DNA from: Sisyra terminalis
Lineage: Eukaryota > Arthropoda > Insecta > Neuroptera > Sisyridae
NCBI GenBank assembly: GCA_958496175.1
Contig: OY292280.1
Location: 8,308,001 to 8,372,000, forward strand
Length of the DNA stretch: 64,000 bases
Reading direction: 5' to 3'
Shown here piece by piece: positions 35,701-46,932 of this stretch. Position 1 is the first letter of the stretch, and each line of letters opens with the position of its first letter. Made by a program: the position numbers and the translations under genes. The notes beneath the pieces are model-generated. The model was not told where the DNA came from. It ran no database searches and worked only from the letters and a program-made list of their open reading frames with translations.

Positions 35701-37958
35701 TCCAGAACACACCAAAGGAGAAATCCCCCTTTGTTTGTTTGTAATTAAAAAAAGTATGAACCTACTTCGATTAATCGATTACTTGTCTGCTGAACCAATT
35801 TTGATAATTTTTTTTAGATGCCACAAAAAATGAATGGAAGATTAGTAAAGAACTGGTTAGTTTAGTTAGAGAACTAATAGGTCCGATTGCAGCTTTTCGA
35901 ATCGCTTTAGCTGTTAGAGGGCTTCCCAGAACTCGATCCGGCAAAACTTGCCGAAAATCTATCGCAGATATTGCTCGAAATAAGACAATCAAGGTAAGAT
36001 ATCATCAGTAGGTCGAAAGGAGAAAGTTCTAGAAGAATTTCTGGATTTTTCGAAGGTAAAACGGTATCAGTGACCCTGTTAGTTTTAGAACAGGGGTATC
36101 TAACAAGAGTTTCTGAAGCGTCAAATTTATGATTTTTTAAACCAAAAATGGCTAAGATTGGTAATCATTATGTTTTGATGACGAATATCTCTTAAACTCA
36201 TAATTTTATCGGCTAAACAAATGAGAAATTTTTTGTAGAGCATTAAATTTTCTACAAAATTATCTCCTGTATACTTCATAATTCATAGTGGTTCACAAGT
36301 TGAATAATTCATAAGCAAAAAAAAATTTCTTAAAATTAAACTTCAATCGTTAAAATCTTTTAAATGGTGAAATTAACAGTAAAAATATACATGACCTTTT
36401 TTTTAGAGCGTTAAATTTACTACAAAATTTGCATAAAATTTTTCAAAATTATTAAGTTTTGAGCAAGAAAAACACTTTTTCTATTGGAGTACAATATATA
36501 AAACCATAATACGGAAGATTTTCTCATTAAAATTAAAAGCTCAACTTTGGTGAGAATTTTCTTGAGGTGTCTGCGAACTAATTTTTTGAACTAGTTAAAA
36601 AAAATGTCGATTTTTTGATCCTCTGTTGCGTATAGAGATGGCGCTTCGTACGCTACACTAGATTATTTTTTTTTCTATTTGACGATATATGCATGGTCTA
36701 TCCATACATACTAGGATGTCCGTTATTTCCCAAATTGATTTTTTTAGAGCGATCACCCCCTGAATTTTTAGTTTCAGATATAAAAAAAATTATCCAATAC
36801 AATTAAGCTCTTAATTTCTTGATTAAACCGTGCCGGAATCAAGTTACTTTTACCATTTAAATAACATGGGATTATTTAACTTTTTATTTTCATTTTTTTT
36901 TTCTCAGAAACAAATGTATGAAAAGATTTAAGATTAAATTATTCTGACGTAAAATTTAACGCTCTACAAAAAAGGTTTCTTATGAATTTTCGATTAAATC
37001 ACTCTATTAAAAGTTATTCAACATTTAACTTGAATTAATTTGTATTTTGTAATTTATTCAACATTTAATTTGTTGACCTAAAGTTCTAAGAAATTTCTCG
37101 TAGATGGCGTCAGGTGAAATGGTAAAAATTCGAATTTTAATTGAACTTTTGTCGATAGTCTCATTAATTAGTATGATATTCACTTCGTAGGTAAAAAATA
37201 TTGATTAAAGTACGAAAATTTATCCTGGATAAATTGAATTTCACGACTATAAGGAATTCAGATCTTATGTCACCGGTTTTAATTGTCAAAAAATGATTTT
37301 TTTTGTTTAACTTTCAGTTCAAGCCATAAAATTTACACAAATAATCACTGGCGCTCTAATGATAATAATTTTTATTTTCTCTTTCAATGATTTTATAGTT
37401 AAAAAAAGTAAAAATGAGCAAAAAGTTGAAAATATTGGAAGATTTATACCAGGCACAAGTTGAATGTTGAATAACTTTTAATGGAGTGATTTAATCGAAA
37501 ATTCATAAGAGACCTTTTTTGTAGAGCGTTAAATTTTACGTCAGAATAATTTATAGTTAAATCTTTTCATTCATTTGTTTCTGAGAAAAAATTTAAAAGT
37601 AAAAAGTCAAATAATCCCATGTTATTTAAATGGTAAAAGTAACATGATTCCGGCACGGTTTAATCAAGAAATTAAGAGCTTAATTGTATTGGGTATTTTT
37701 TTTTATATCTTAAACTAAAAATTCAGGGGGCGATCGCTGTAAAAAAATCAATTTGGGAAATAACGGACACCCTAATACATACATATCATTGTAGTTACCA
37801 GATTTTTATAAATATTTTTATAGAAAAACATATTTATAAATTTTGTCACTTTCTTTTAGATTCCTGCTACAATCGAGGATGCCAGCGTCTATAAAGATAT
37901 CATCGCCGTATTGCAGTCCATTGGATATGGAATGGATGTGACCGAGGCCAACATTTGA
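32752..37958 (+). CDS. ACSS3: Short-chain acyl-CoA synthetase, ACSS3-type (propionyl-CoA synthetase), ten exons
   Basis: Activates short-chain carboxylates (propionate, acetate) with ATP and CoA via an acyl-adenylate; vertebrate ACSS3 is mitochondrial. Exons: 32752-32881, 32939-33249, 33323-33467, 33590-33898, 33955-34183, 34236-34546, 35327-35472, 35531-35753, 35818-35993, 37860-37958, giving 692 aa (human ACSS3 is about 686). All introns are GT-AG and phases stay open. Seen: an N-terminal domain with [11 protein letters not shown] and [18 protein letters not shown]-loop YTSGTT (293-298), then [30 protein letters not shown] (442-449); DTMDAGY (531-537); hinge [13 protein letters not shown] (548-560); LPRTRSGK with catalytic Lys644. 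Odd: Asp299 replaces the usual P-loop Gly at the exon 4/5 junction. The first 43 residues are acidic, unlike a mitochondrial presequence, so the true first exon may lie upstream; TTCCAG at 32729-32734 is a possible acceptor. Intron 1 (57 bp) is inferred from an in-frame TAA at 32902. Confidence 0.93.
34627..34851. mobile_element. Palindromic MITE, copy 2 of 3, in ACSS3 intron 6 (225 bp)
   Basis: Ends are GGCTCAACTGTACTTTAGCA and ...AAAGTACACTTGAGCC, with arms of about 80 bp. The flanks GAAAATTT (34619-34626) and GAAAAATT (34852-34859) differ at one position, consistent with an aged 8-bp target duplication. The insertion explains part of the unusual 780-bp length of intron 6 and does not touch its splice sites. 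Confidence 0.92.
36050..36600. repeat. Diverged foldback-like sequence in ACSS3 intron 9
   Basis: TTTTTTGTAGAGCATTAAAT (about 36231) and TTTTTTTTAGAGCGTTAAAT (about 36397) repeat the internal motif of the adjacent hAT-like foldback. No clear ends were found, so this is probably an older relative. Confidence 0.5.
36712..37774. mobile_element. hAT-like foldback element in ACSS3 intron 9 (1063 bp)
   Basis: The left end TAGGATGTCCGTTATTTCCC faces the right end GGGAAATAACGGACACCCTA. The arms are about 36712-37033 and 37456-37774, and alignable throughout, for example GATTAAACCGTGCCGGAATC with its complement near 37650. Identical 8-bp direct repeats ATACATAC flank it at 36704-36711 and 37775-37782. 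The termini fit the YARNG pattern of hAT elements. There is no transposase frame. Being intronic, it would be transcribed as a ~320-bp hairpin. Confidence 0.92.
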
Positions 37959-38065
37959 ACAATTTTGAGCTTTATTTATTATTTTCGTAACAGAAAACTT
38001 CGTTTTTATGTTTAACATTAGAGTTAATGAGCAATGTAACTTAGGCAAACATGGAAATTCTGATA

Positions 38066-38071
38066 AATAAA
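38066..38071 (+). terminator. Polyadenylation signal AATAAA for ACSS3
   Basis: AATAAA begins 108 nt after the TGA stop (37956-37958), within GATAAATAAATTTG. No closer canonical signal occurs. A cleavage site within the following 30 nt is expected but cannot be fixed from sequence. Confidence 0.6.
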
Positions 38072-39030
38072 TTTGAATTATGTGAAAAGCTCTTGCACTG
38101 AGCTTTGCCACACAATACAGAGATGACTCTGCGCCATTGTCCTACAAAGCTTGCACAAAGATGGAGCTTTCACATCCTTTTACTGCTACGTGATATCTAT
38201 TGAAAATTAGTTCAGTAGGACAAATGAATATTTTTTCACATTAAATTTTCAAAATGCACGAAAATATTTTCTTTACTATGCTTGAAAGCTGGGAGCTTTT
38301 TCCCAGTGGTCGTTGTTCCAAGTTGGAAAGATGAGACATTTGTAAATCAATCATAAGGATTAATATGGAAATTTATCCATTTTCATTATTGAAACGTGTG
38401 CACAATGTCTGGGATGGAAGGGTGAAAATTTGATGGGAATTTGTGGGGTGGGTGACGGGGGTGACGATGAATATCGGAATGGGGAGAACAATGCAATGTC
38501 ATCTCATAATTAACGAGGAGAGAACGTTTTCGATATCTGTACTCTGCCAGATATATGCGAGGAAAAACGTTTCCATGTCCGAGTCTTCGGAATCATTTCC
38601 CCAGACTTGGCAAAATTCAAAAGCTTCACTGCAAAAGCGTCACGTTTCAACATTCGGCCTATTTAGATATCACGCGTTTTTTTTTTCCAATTTTCATTTC
38701 CAACCCCAATCGAAGTGCTTTCGCTATTTACAAATCTTTTTTTCAGAAGCTTTACACCCTCGTTGCCAAATTGAAATATTCATTTGCTTAGGATGTGTAG
38801 GACACATCGAGCTTTTCGGGCTTTGCTCAATTGTTTTGCTTTTAAAACAAATATTAAAAAAGACGTCTCCTCGGGATTACCACTGTAATTTTTTCGGGGA
38901 TTCACATTTGTTAGTTTTCTATTACCGATTTGTCTCGATTAATGAAATTCAATTGAATTCGGAATGATATCACATATACTTCTGAAAGCTTTCAAAGCTT
39001 AGATGAGTTGTGATTATTTCAATGAAATTA
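38072..39030. other. GC-richer island downstream of ACSS3, no recognised gene
   Basis: Repeat-poor, with AGCTTTC at 38165-38171, GAAAGCT at 38284-38290 and the perfect palindrome GAAAGCTTTC at 38984-38993. A G-rich run (GGTGGGTGACGGGGGTGACG) lies around 38447. Frames of 174 and 78 codons overlap in different frames at 38443-38967, contain poly-F/K tracts and no domain. I judge them non-coding. Confidence 0.45.
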
Positions 39031-39043
39031 AACATTTTGATAG

Positions 39044-39800
39044 ATTACCAAAGAAAACTCCGAATTTACCAATCAGTTGTTAATTTTCTTTTAGTTAGAT
39101 TTTCCTGGATGAGCTTGGTTGAGGCTTACTGTACTTCCAGGGTCTCTACTTCAACAGCCAAAACCAAGCAACTAGGTGAACCTCAGCACTCGTTACACTA
39201 GGTGCTTTTCGATTATTCTAGTTTCCATCTATCTACGGAAAAATAATTTATCTTTTGAATAAAGTTTTCCTCGTAATTTTCCATTGTAGATAGTTAGATC
39301 TATCAATCCTCCTTACCTAACAGGATTACGAAAGAAAAATCCGAATTGATCAATCAGTTGATAGTTTTCCTAATCTTTTGTGCATTTTCTTTTACTAAGT
39401 TGGATTTTCCAGGATGAGATTAGTTGAGTCTCAAAACTGCAACGTCAGGGCTTATTGTACTTTCTAGGTCCCTATTTTTCCAAGCTGTTGGGCGAATCCC
39501 AACATTCGTCCCACTTGGTACTTTTTCACTATTCCAACTTCATCAAGTTACGGAACATTTACCATTTGGGTCAAGTTTTCCTCGTTATTTTCGATTATGG
39601 GAAACTAGATCCATGAACCTCCTTTTCCTTACAGGAAAAATAAGTAGATTTTTTTAAGTTGGGCTTCCCAGAATAGGGTTAGTAGAACCTCAAAGCTAAT
39701 TGTGTTTCCTAAATCTCTACTGCACCTAGTCAGTACCTAGCATGGAACCTCAGTATTCATGGTCCTTGGTGCTTTTCGATAATTTTAATTCCTGGTTGGA
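39044..39800. repeat. Degenerate tandem repeat, about three copies of 260-318 bp
   Basis: Anchors recur in order: TCCGAATTTACCAATCAGTT (39060) and TCCGAATTGATCAATCAGTT (39340); TTTTCCTGGATGAGCTTGG (39100), TTTTCCAGGATGAGATTAG (39404) and CTTCCCAGAATAGGGTTAG (39664); GTGCTTTTCGATTATTCTAG (39201) with later variants at about 39519 and 39770. Divergence is high. Confidence 0.75.
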
Positions 39801-39924
39801 TTCTGGAAAATTTCCACTCACAAATCGTTATTTTTTTATTATACTAGTGCCCTAATATCGCTTTCTGAACTGATAACTTTAATCTTACGATATTATTTGT
39901 TTTATAATAGGATTTGTTTTTTTA

Positions 39925-40027
39925 ATTGTTATTTACCGTTGCTTTATAACTGCTAATGTCGATGTTAGGATTAAGCCCAATAACGACCAGTTTTGGAGTG
40001 GTCACCTTGACCACTCGGCCACCAGTA
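39925..40027 (-). repeat. SINE copy with internal deletion
   Basis: The tail ATTGTTATTTACCGTTGC and the head AGTTTTGGAGTGGTCACCTT are both present, but about 60 bp of the middle is missing. Confidence 0.8.
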
Positions 40028-40091
40028 GGCTGTGGGAGTATTTGTTTTTTCTATGGATTAATTTTTGTAACCTAAGTTCGTTTTATGACTA

Positions 40092-40188
40092 ATTTAGCGG
40101 CTCTAGGGTTAATAAAAACCGGTAAATCGATAACTATCGAAACTTTGCTCAATATGAGATTCGAACCTAATTCCTATTAGTTTTGGAG
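40092..40188 (-). repeat. SINE body fragment
   Basis: TAGCGGCTCTAGGGTTAATA, AAACTTTGCTCAATATGAGA and TTCGAACCTAATTCC match the body and B-box region. The A box is missing. Confidence 0.75.
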
Positions 40189-40371
40189 TTATGTTTAGTA
40201 TTTTTTGTAAGAAGTTGTTTTTTTCATAAAAATATTTTCTATTTTGATGGTTCTTTTCCTTAGTTAGTATATAGTTATTGATTTTCCTTTTTTTAATGAA
40301 TTTTTGAATAACATGTTTTATCGGTTTCCTGACTTCTTCAGGTTCAAATATAAATCTTAATAATTATCTTA

Positions 40372-40432
40372 ATTGTTATTTTCCGTCCATTTATAACAAC
40401 CAACGTCTTTAGCGACTCTAGAGTTAATAAAA
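40372..40432 (-). repeat. SINE tail fragment
   Basis: ATTGTTATTTTCCGTCC and TCTTTAGCGACTCTAGAGTT match the SINE 3' part only. Confidence 0.65.
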
Positions 40433-41769
40433 AAATTTTTAATGAGCAACAAAGAGACAGGGGGTAGAAATTTTTGGCAAAAAATTTGATAGGATCGGAT
40501 AGGATCCGAAAAATTTATGCTTTATTTTTTTACAATTTTACAAATTATACGACAGATATGGAAATAATGAGACTATAACAATTTTAGTGTAAGTCAGTTT
40601 TTGTATGCATAAGTGGGTGTCAGTTAGGGGATGTTTATGAAAATGTTAATTTTCTATTGAACAAGCGAAATGGAAATGGCGGGAAATTTTCAACAAACAT
40701 TCCAAATTGATGAGTCCAAATGTTTACAATAATAATTTTAGTGGCTTTTGGGTGAACAAGTAGAAGAGGGTTGAAAAGACAAGTCACCGGTGGGATGAGA
40801 CGAGGGGTGGTTTTGCTGAGTTAGTGTCATTTTGGAAAATTAGCGAGAAGCATGTTAGTGGGAACCTTAGTTTTACATATTGATCCACGAGCTGGATAAA
40901 TGAAGAAGAATCAGAAATTGTGTACTATACATATAATAGCGGGGGTGGCGTCGGGGATGGCAAAATAGAGCAGGATGAAACGGGGATTGCTTTAACATGT
41001 AAATATTAGCTCATGTAAATATCGAGAGTACATTACTGCACTTTATACTTCCATATTTTCCCCAAAAATAAACTCGACGTCTCACTACCACCCCCATCGC
41101 CAACCCCAACCCGTTTTCCCAATCCACCACCACCATCAACCAACCGAAATGCATGCACACTTTGCAATCAGGGAAGTTGCACAAAAATTTCGGCAACTTT
41201 TTTTTTGAAATGTAATATTGATCTGAAACTTTACCAAATTTCAAGTCTATAGGTCCTTGGTGTTTTCAATTGTTTTCAAATACCTGAAGACGTTATTTAG
41301 TATGGGCGAAATTATTTTCGATAATAGATCGTATATTTTGGTCTTTATGTTATTGCCATTGAACGTAAGGGCAAGTTCAATTTGAGCTATTCAATAAGGA
41401 ATATAAGGAGCAAGAAATTAATGTGAACATGAGGGGTTGGTGATTGCCACTAAATGTCTTAGAGCCGGAATGAGAGGGTAGATAACGCCTGTGAAGGGGA
41501 TGGTAAGTATGTGTTTTGTGGCCGGGTTCAACTTCGGCTAAATGAGCTATCTGAGACCATTTCAAAACAACTCTTCATAATTTCAAGGGATGGGATCAGG
41601 ACAACAGGGTAGTAATAAATTGTGAATTCCATATTGGCATACTCATATAAGAAAAGCCAAGATATAGGAATATCGACTGGATTCAGAACGTAGATAGACA
41701 AAGACGAAAGGGTGGGAATAAATCATATGTTACGACAGCTCTACTGGCTAATTGAAAATTTCTACTAAG
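40433..41769. other. Mixed AT-rich flank and GC-richer island, no recognised gene
   Basis: About 40590-41600 is repeat-poor, with G/C-rich runs (GCGGGGGTGGCGTCGGGGAT near 40940; CACCCCCATCGCCAACCCCA near 41090). Frames of 62-77 codons have no recognised family. Confidence 0.4.
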
Positions 41770-41972
41770 CCATTGTTTCTTAACCTGTGGTCCGTGGACC
41801 CCTAGGGGTCCGCGGTGCCATTTGAAAAAGTTTTTTTGTTCTTTTTTAATTTAATGAAGGAATACAAATATATAATATTGTCCGAAAATTGCAGCTTTTT
41901 TTCACTCAGGGGTTCTTGGCATTATGCTTGATTTCCTTGGGGGTCCGCGGCTGAAAAAGGTTAGGAACTGCT
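41770..41972. mobile_element. hAT-like non-autonomous element (~203 bp)
   Basis: The left end CCATTGTTTCTTAACCTGTG and the right end AAAAAGGTTAGGAACTGCTG form an imperfect inverted repeat. Inner GGACCCCTAGGGGTCCGCGG and GGGGGTCCGCGGC boxes are typical of hAT elements with GGTCCGCGG cores. The flanks CTACTAAG and GTACTAAA are similar but not identical. Non-coding interior. Confidence 0.65.
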
Positions 41973-42766
41973 GTACTAAACGGTAGTGATCAGTAGTAAA
42001 ACAATTGCAAACATTACTTAGTTTCAAAAAATTTTTGTACGTGGATTTTTGCACCTGTTGTATAAAATCCGTTGGCGAATCTCAAAAAGTATAAATAGTA
42101 ACATGCAGAAATTTTATTTCAGTTTAATACAGCTTCTAGTTGTCCACTTAGTGTATTGGATATATTTAATACCCCCAAGGTATGGGTTAGATATAGAGAG
42201 CGTGAAATCAGCAGAGTAATCTAATTTTCTTTTTCCCTGACCAACCAGGTGTTTAACTCTTATTTTTTCTATTCCTGAAATTTTAAATAGGATATAATAC
42301 ATGCTAAATTACGTATAGGGACATTTCACGTGAAGCGGACAGCGAAAAATAAGTGATGTTCTAAAATTTGTTCATATTTGGCATAATTGTACTTCTAGTA
42401 AGTATGAATGTGGATACAAAATATTTTTTTCGAATGATGATTATTTGCCAAGTTATACGCTTCTAAAGAATTGTCGTTTTTGGAATTCGTCTTTTTTGAA
42501 AAAAAATTTTCGAATAAAATTTTTTTTTTTAAAAATATTCAATATGGCGGTTTAAATAGGAAATTAACTGTTCTTTCTAAATAAAAAATAAAACTGGACA
42601 TTTTTATTTTTTTTAATATACAAAACCGGAAGTAAACTTTTCAAATCAGAATTTTAGTAACTTCGACCATTTTAATTTTTGATTTTTTTATTTCAAAATA
42701 TTGCCTAAATCCATTCTTTTTTGGAACCTACAAGCATGAATACAAGTATTGAGGCTATAGCCCAAA
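41973..42766. other. AT-rich sequence, possible element end at 42318
   Basis: AGGGACATTTCACGTGAAGC at about 42319 looks like a transposon terminus (it contains the palindrome TTCACGTGAA), but no partner end was found. The rest is AT-rich and non-coding. Confidence 0.35.
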
Positions 42767-43320
42767 GGGCCGTTCATAAAATACGTCACGCTAAAATAAG
42801 CTTTTTCTGACCCCTCTCCCCCCATTGTCACGCTGGGTCACATTTTCTGTGATCCCCCAAGAAATATTTCGTCACAAAACTAGGACCCCCCCCTGAATAT
42901 GATAAATTTCAATTAAAAATGCACAAATGTCAATATATTTAAAAACTCTATATATTTAATATTTACTAAATACAAATTCAATTTTATAAATTGAAAAAGA
43001 AAAATAGTCAAAAGAAATATTAATTTAAAATTTGGTAATTTTGTCATATAGCGGCTTTTCTCAAAAAAAAATCGTAGACACATAAAATTAGTCTTAAAAT
43101 GTTCAGAACACTTAAAAATGCAATATTCCGATGGCGGAAATGAAACTTCTATTACAGTTTTTCCAAAATAAAGCCAAAAAAAATGCATTATAATAGACTT
43201 TAATAGACGTCAAAGTAATTATTAAACTCATTTACTTTCAAGTACGCATGTGCATTAGAACAAGCAGATAGAGCAGATATCTATTTGAAGCAAATTTGAA
43301 AAAGCCCGGCAATATCTATA

Positions 43321-43427
43321 TGAAACTGTTAATTGAGAAATATTGAAAATTTGGTTGCTACGAGATTAGAACCCAGCATCTACTACCTTAAAATTGAACA
43401 CCTTGACCACGAAGTCATAAATTGGCT
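43321..43427 (-). repeat. SINE fragment inside the foldback arm and loop
   Basis: AATTGAGAAATATTGAAAAT, CGAGATTAGAACCCAGCATC and CACCTTGACCACGAAG match the SINE body and head. The first ~40 bp are also present inverted at about 43810-43850, so a SINE piece seems to belong to the arms themselves. Confidence 0.6.
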
Positions 43428-43675
43428 AAACATTTTAAAAGTTTAAAGAAATTACAATTGATATTTGATATTAACCTTCTATTTGTTTTGTTTTCTACAA
43501 AAGTATCATATGTTATTATTGATAAATTTCAAGTCCTCTAAGGTAAGTGATCCCATTGGGGGACCTAACACAAGTTTTGTATTACGTGTGATTTATTTTT
43601 TAATTCACTTACAATTATATAATCAATAAAAAAATCAATTATCCGTATTTCTGTGGACCAAAACCATTATGGTCT

Positions 43676-43755
43676 AATTTATTCGCGAATTAAAGTAAAA
43701 ACAAAGTAGAAAATGGTACGTTACCAGATATTGAGGTCTCTAAAAGGAACATAAG
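43676..43755. mobile_element. Half of the palindromic MITE (fourth, truncated copy)
   Basis: TTCGCGAATTAAAGTAAAAA and ACAAAGTAGAAAATGGTACG, with a 'ccagatattgagg' end, match the right arm of the 225-bp MITE. The left arm is missing. Confidence 0.65.
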
Positions 43756-44369
43756 CCGATTTGATTATATTTGCTATGATTATATCTTTGCTATTGATTA
43801 TATCAAAAACAACCAAATTTTCAATATTTCTCAATTAACAGTTTCATATAGATATTGCCGGGCTTTTTCAAATTTGCTTCAAATAGATATCTGCTCTATC
43901 TGCTTGTTCTAATGCACATGCGTACTTGAAAGTAAATGAGTTTAATAATTACTTTGACGTCTATTAAAGTCTATTATAATGCATTTTTTTTTTTGGCTTT
44001 ATTTTAGAAAAACTGTAATTGAAGTTTCATTTCCGCCACCGGAATATTGCATTTTTAAGTGTTCTGAACATTTTAAGACTAATTTTATGTGTCTACGATT
44101 TTTTTTGAGAAAAGCCGCTATATGACAAAATTACCTAAAATTTTTTGACGAACGGCGAACGTCACGTTACCGAAGACCCCCCCCCCCTGTCACATCTTGT
44201 CACACTCAGCAAGACCTCTTCCCCCCTTTGTATGCGAACGTATTTTATGAACGGCCCCAAAGTATTGAGCTCATACAAGTATGAGTCTACAATATCAAGT
44301 ATGAATCCGTTTTCTCTCAAAATATGATCCATCTAGTTAATCACAATTTTTTTATTTGATCCTTCTCAA

Positions 44370-45015
44370 TACTCCCACCGTTTCAACTCAATCTGCTCAC
44401 TGAATTTTCTTCAGTCATCCCCAACTCACATTTCAAAGCTTTCCAGATACTTCTTCTTTTTGTTTCCTTCGGGTCCACCACTTTAATCGATATAATGCTA
44501 CACTCTTTAATAGTTTAATGTTAGTGTTTTCAAATTAGTCATTGCTTTTACTTAAACATTTTATTTTCTTCAGTTTTCTCCAACTAACATTTCAGAGCAT
44601 TCCAGATGCTTCTTTTTTTTGTTTCCTTCAAGTCTAGTATTCTGATCTATATAATGTTTCACCCAAAATCAAAATCAGTGTAGCGTTTTCAAATTTGTCA
44701 TTAATTATACATAAGTTTGTATAAAATATCACCACATCTGTAGTTATAGAATTTTCAATGTCATGAATACAAAAAATAACAGTGAAGCACCTCGTAAGCT
44801 TATGAAAGAGGTTAGCTTTTTGCTTATCACCACTTTAGTATTTAACTATTCCCAATTGTCCCACCATTTAAACTCAATTCATTCATTGATTTTTCTTTAG
44901 TCTTCTTCAGCTCACATTTCATAGCTTTCCAGATACTTTGTTTTTTGTTTCTTTTGAGTCCAGCATTCTGATCTATATAACATTACCTACTACAATTGTT
45001 TTATGATAGTTTTTC
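44370..45015. repeat. Degenerate repeat, three copies
   Basis: 'cacatttcaaagctttccagatacttc' is represented at about 44428, 44586 and 44907, each followed by a TTTTTGTTTCCTT-like stretch and a 'gatctatataa' string. Spacing is uneven (about 160 and 320 bp). Confidence 0.7.
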
Positions 45016-45129
45016 CATATTTGTAGTTGATTATAGAGGCGTTTCACGTAAACAAATATTTAATAATATAATAATTTACTAGATAATATTAATAAAAAGC
45101 CTTGATAATATTAATAATAATATAAAAAT

Positions 45130-45430
45130 GAAACTTTGACGTTGAATAACTTTTAAGCCAATAGACTAATGGAAAAATTATAAGAGACCTTTTTTGTAGA
45201 GCGTTAAATTTTCTATGAAAATATATATAGTTTATAATTTTTAATTTATTCATTCCCAAGTTATAAAATTATAATCAACAAAAGTAATTTTTCCTATGTT
45301 ATTTCCATAAGAAACTTAGATTGGAATGCGCACTATCTTAGAGTTAATATTAAGAGCTCAAATTTTCAGGGAATTTTTTGTTATCAATTTGGAAGCGTTT
45401 GAGCCCCTGGGAGCTAAGAAATTTGAAAAT
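45130..45430. repeat. Foldback-derived fragment
   Basis: GTTGAATAACTTTTAAGCC, GAGACCTTTTTTGTAGAGCG and AATATTAAGAGCTCAAATTT match arm sequence of the foldbacks at 36712-37774 and 23055-24060. No inverted partner is nearby. Confidence 0.6.
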
Positions 45431-46606
45431 AACCTTATTAAGGACCATCCTAATGCTTGTAGGCTTCAAAAAAGAATGGATTGGTATTGCAGACTTATGT
45501 AAAAGAGGAATAGACTTCTTCAATTTGAACACCTAGCCAGAAATAGGCGATGTTGGAAAGTAGGGTTCATTCAAATGGAAAATAAAATCTGATGTTCAGG
45601 ATGCAGGAATAAAAATGAGACAATGATTTCTTTGTTGATAGAATTTGGATTTTAATTCAAATGTAATCGAGAGTATGGAAGAATTGTGGTGGACTATATC
45701 CTATTTTAATTTCGTGGTCGTGAGTTTTTGCATATTTTTTTTTAGGTTATTTATCCAGAAACAAAGGGGTGCAAAAACGGGAAAATCCTGGAGCACATGT
45801 CACGTAAATGTAATAATGAAAATGTAAGGACTCTGTCAAGTTTTATCTTGACACACGGGACATTGGCGTGGCATTCCTGAGTTGGCTGCTTACTTATTTT
45901 AACGGAATGAAACAGGAGATTGGGGATGCGCTGGAATGGGGACGGCTCGTTGGTGTGAAGGATAACTAAGAAAGTAACTTCTCTCCAAGGACGTAAATAC
46001 GAATTCATCGGATGAGGTGAGGTGAATTGAACGCACATTGTCTCGCATTAGGGACGATTTGGAGGGATGAACGGGAGTGTATATTGAGAACATTCCTTCC
46101 ATTTTAATACACGCATTAGCCAGGGAGGATGTGGGATGGGGAGTTTTGCTCATTTTAAAATGATATATGAACCGATCCCGCAAGACAATGCATATTAGAG
46201 AGACACGAAAGGTGAGGTAGTTGACCTCACACTTAACGTCACTTCCAATCCAATTCCCGCATGCTATTCCTGCTATCCCTGCTATCCTTACCATCCTCAC
46301 CAGGTTATATCTCATATATTTAATCGTTGCCGCCATCCGCCACGACATTCACAACCAAATCGCGTCCGTAAAACGCGCGACATCTTATCACCAACAAAAC
46401 AACCAGCTCCAGGATGACTACCTTCCTCAATTGCATATATCTCAATTTAAACAGATTCATACATCCACTTAATATTACAGGTTCTATGTACTTACCCTTT
46501 TTTGTCTCAAAAACAAAGGTATCTAGAATACCCAATCCAATCTCATCCCCTAATCCTCCATTTTAACATCTTATTGGTTATTAGAACATTCAATTAGAGG
46601 TTTTTC
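45431..46606. other. GC-richer island, no recognised gene
   Basis: About 45750-46560 is repeat-poor. It carries GGGATGGGGAGTTTTGC near 46133, GATGAGGTGAGGTGAATTGA near 46011 and a short TGCTATCCC/TGCTATTCC triplication near 46262-46290. A 149-codon minus-strand frame (45899-46348) lacks a recognisable domain and overlaps open frames on both strands. Confidence 0.4.
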
Positions 46607-46725
46607 AACTATTTACCGGTAACAAGACATAAGAGACTCTAGGGTTGATAAAAATCCGTAATCCGAAAGTAGCTGAAAATTTATCTTGGAATGCAAACTC
46701 ACCCAGTCTTAAATCGACCAATTAA
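46607..46725 (-). repeat. SINE copy, eroded
   Basis: CAACTATTTACCGGTAAC, GAGACTCTAGGGTTGATAAA and AATTTATCTTGGAATGC match the tail and body. The head is barely recognisable. Confidence 0.65.
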
Positions 46726-46932
46726 ACCTTCATCACGACGTTTTTTCAAGAGCGAAGCTCTTTTTGTAAAGTGTATTGCACTATTAAGATCAAGATTGTC
46801 ATCAGATCGTATCGAATTCCTACATCTATATCATGTATCTGTACAATAGGAGAAGTTTAAGATCGAAATCGTCATCAGACCGTATGTAAATACCATATCA
46901 ATATCTTGTTTACTAATATTGGATAAGCTTAA

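Larger units (their letters stand above)
42767..44258. mobile_element. 1.5-kb foldback element with nested repeats
   Basis: The left end GGGCCGTTCATAAAATACG faces the right end CGTATTTTATGAACGGCCC. The arms (about 42767-43362 and 43800-44258) share TCATATAGCGGCTTTTCTC, ATGTTCAGAACACTTAAAAA and CAAGCAGATAGAGCAGATAT with their complements. The left arm carries about 140 bp (42885-43020) absent from the right. CAAA lies directly outside both ends, but no convincing longer target duplication was found. The loop holds a SINE fragment and a MITE half. Confidence 0.85.

Noticed and set aside
38443..38967. 174-codon frame downstream of ACSS3
   Set aside because: It contains poly-F and low-complexity parts, overlaps a second frame and carries no domain. 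It begins nearly 500 bp after the ACSS3 stop with no splice evidence.
45899..46348. 149-codon minus-strand frame in a GC-richer island
   Set aside because: No recognisable family. It overlaps open frames in other registers, and higher GC lowers stop frequency. No splice context is evident.
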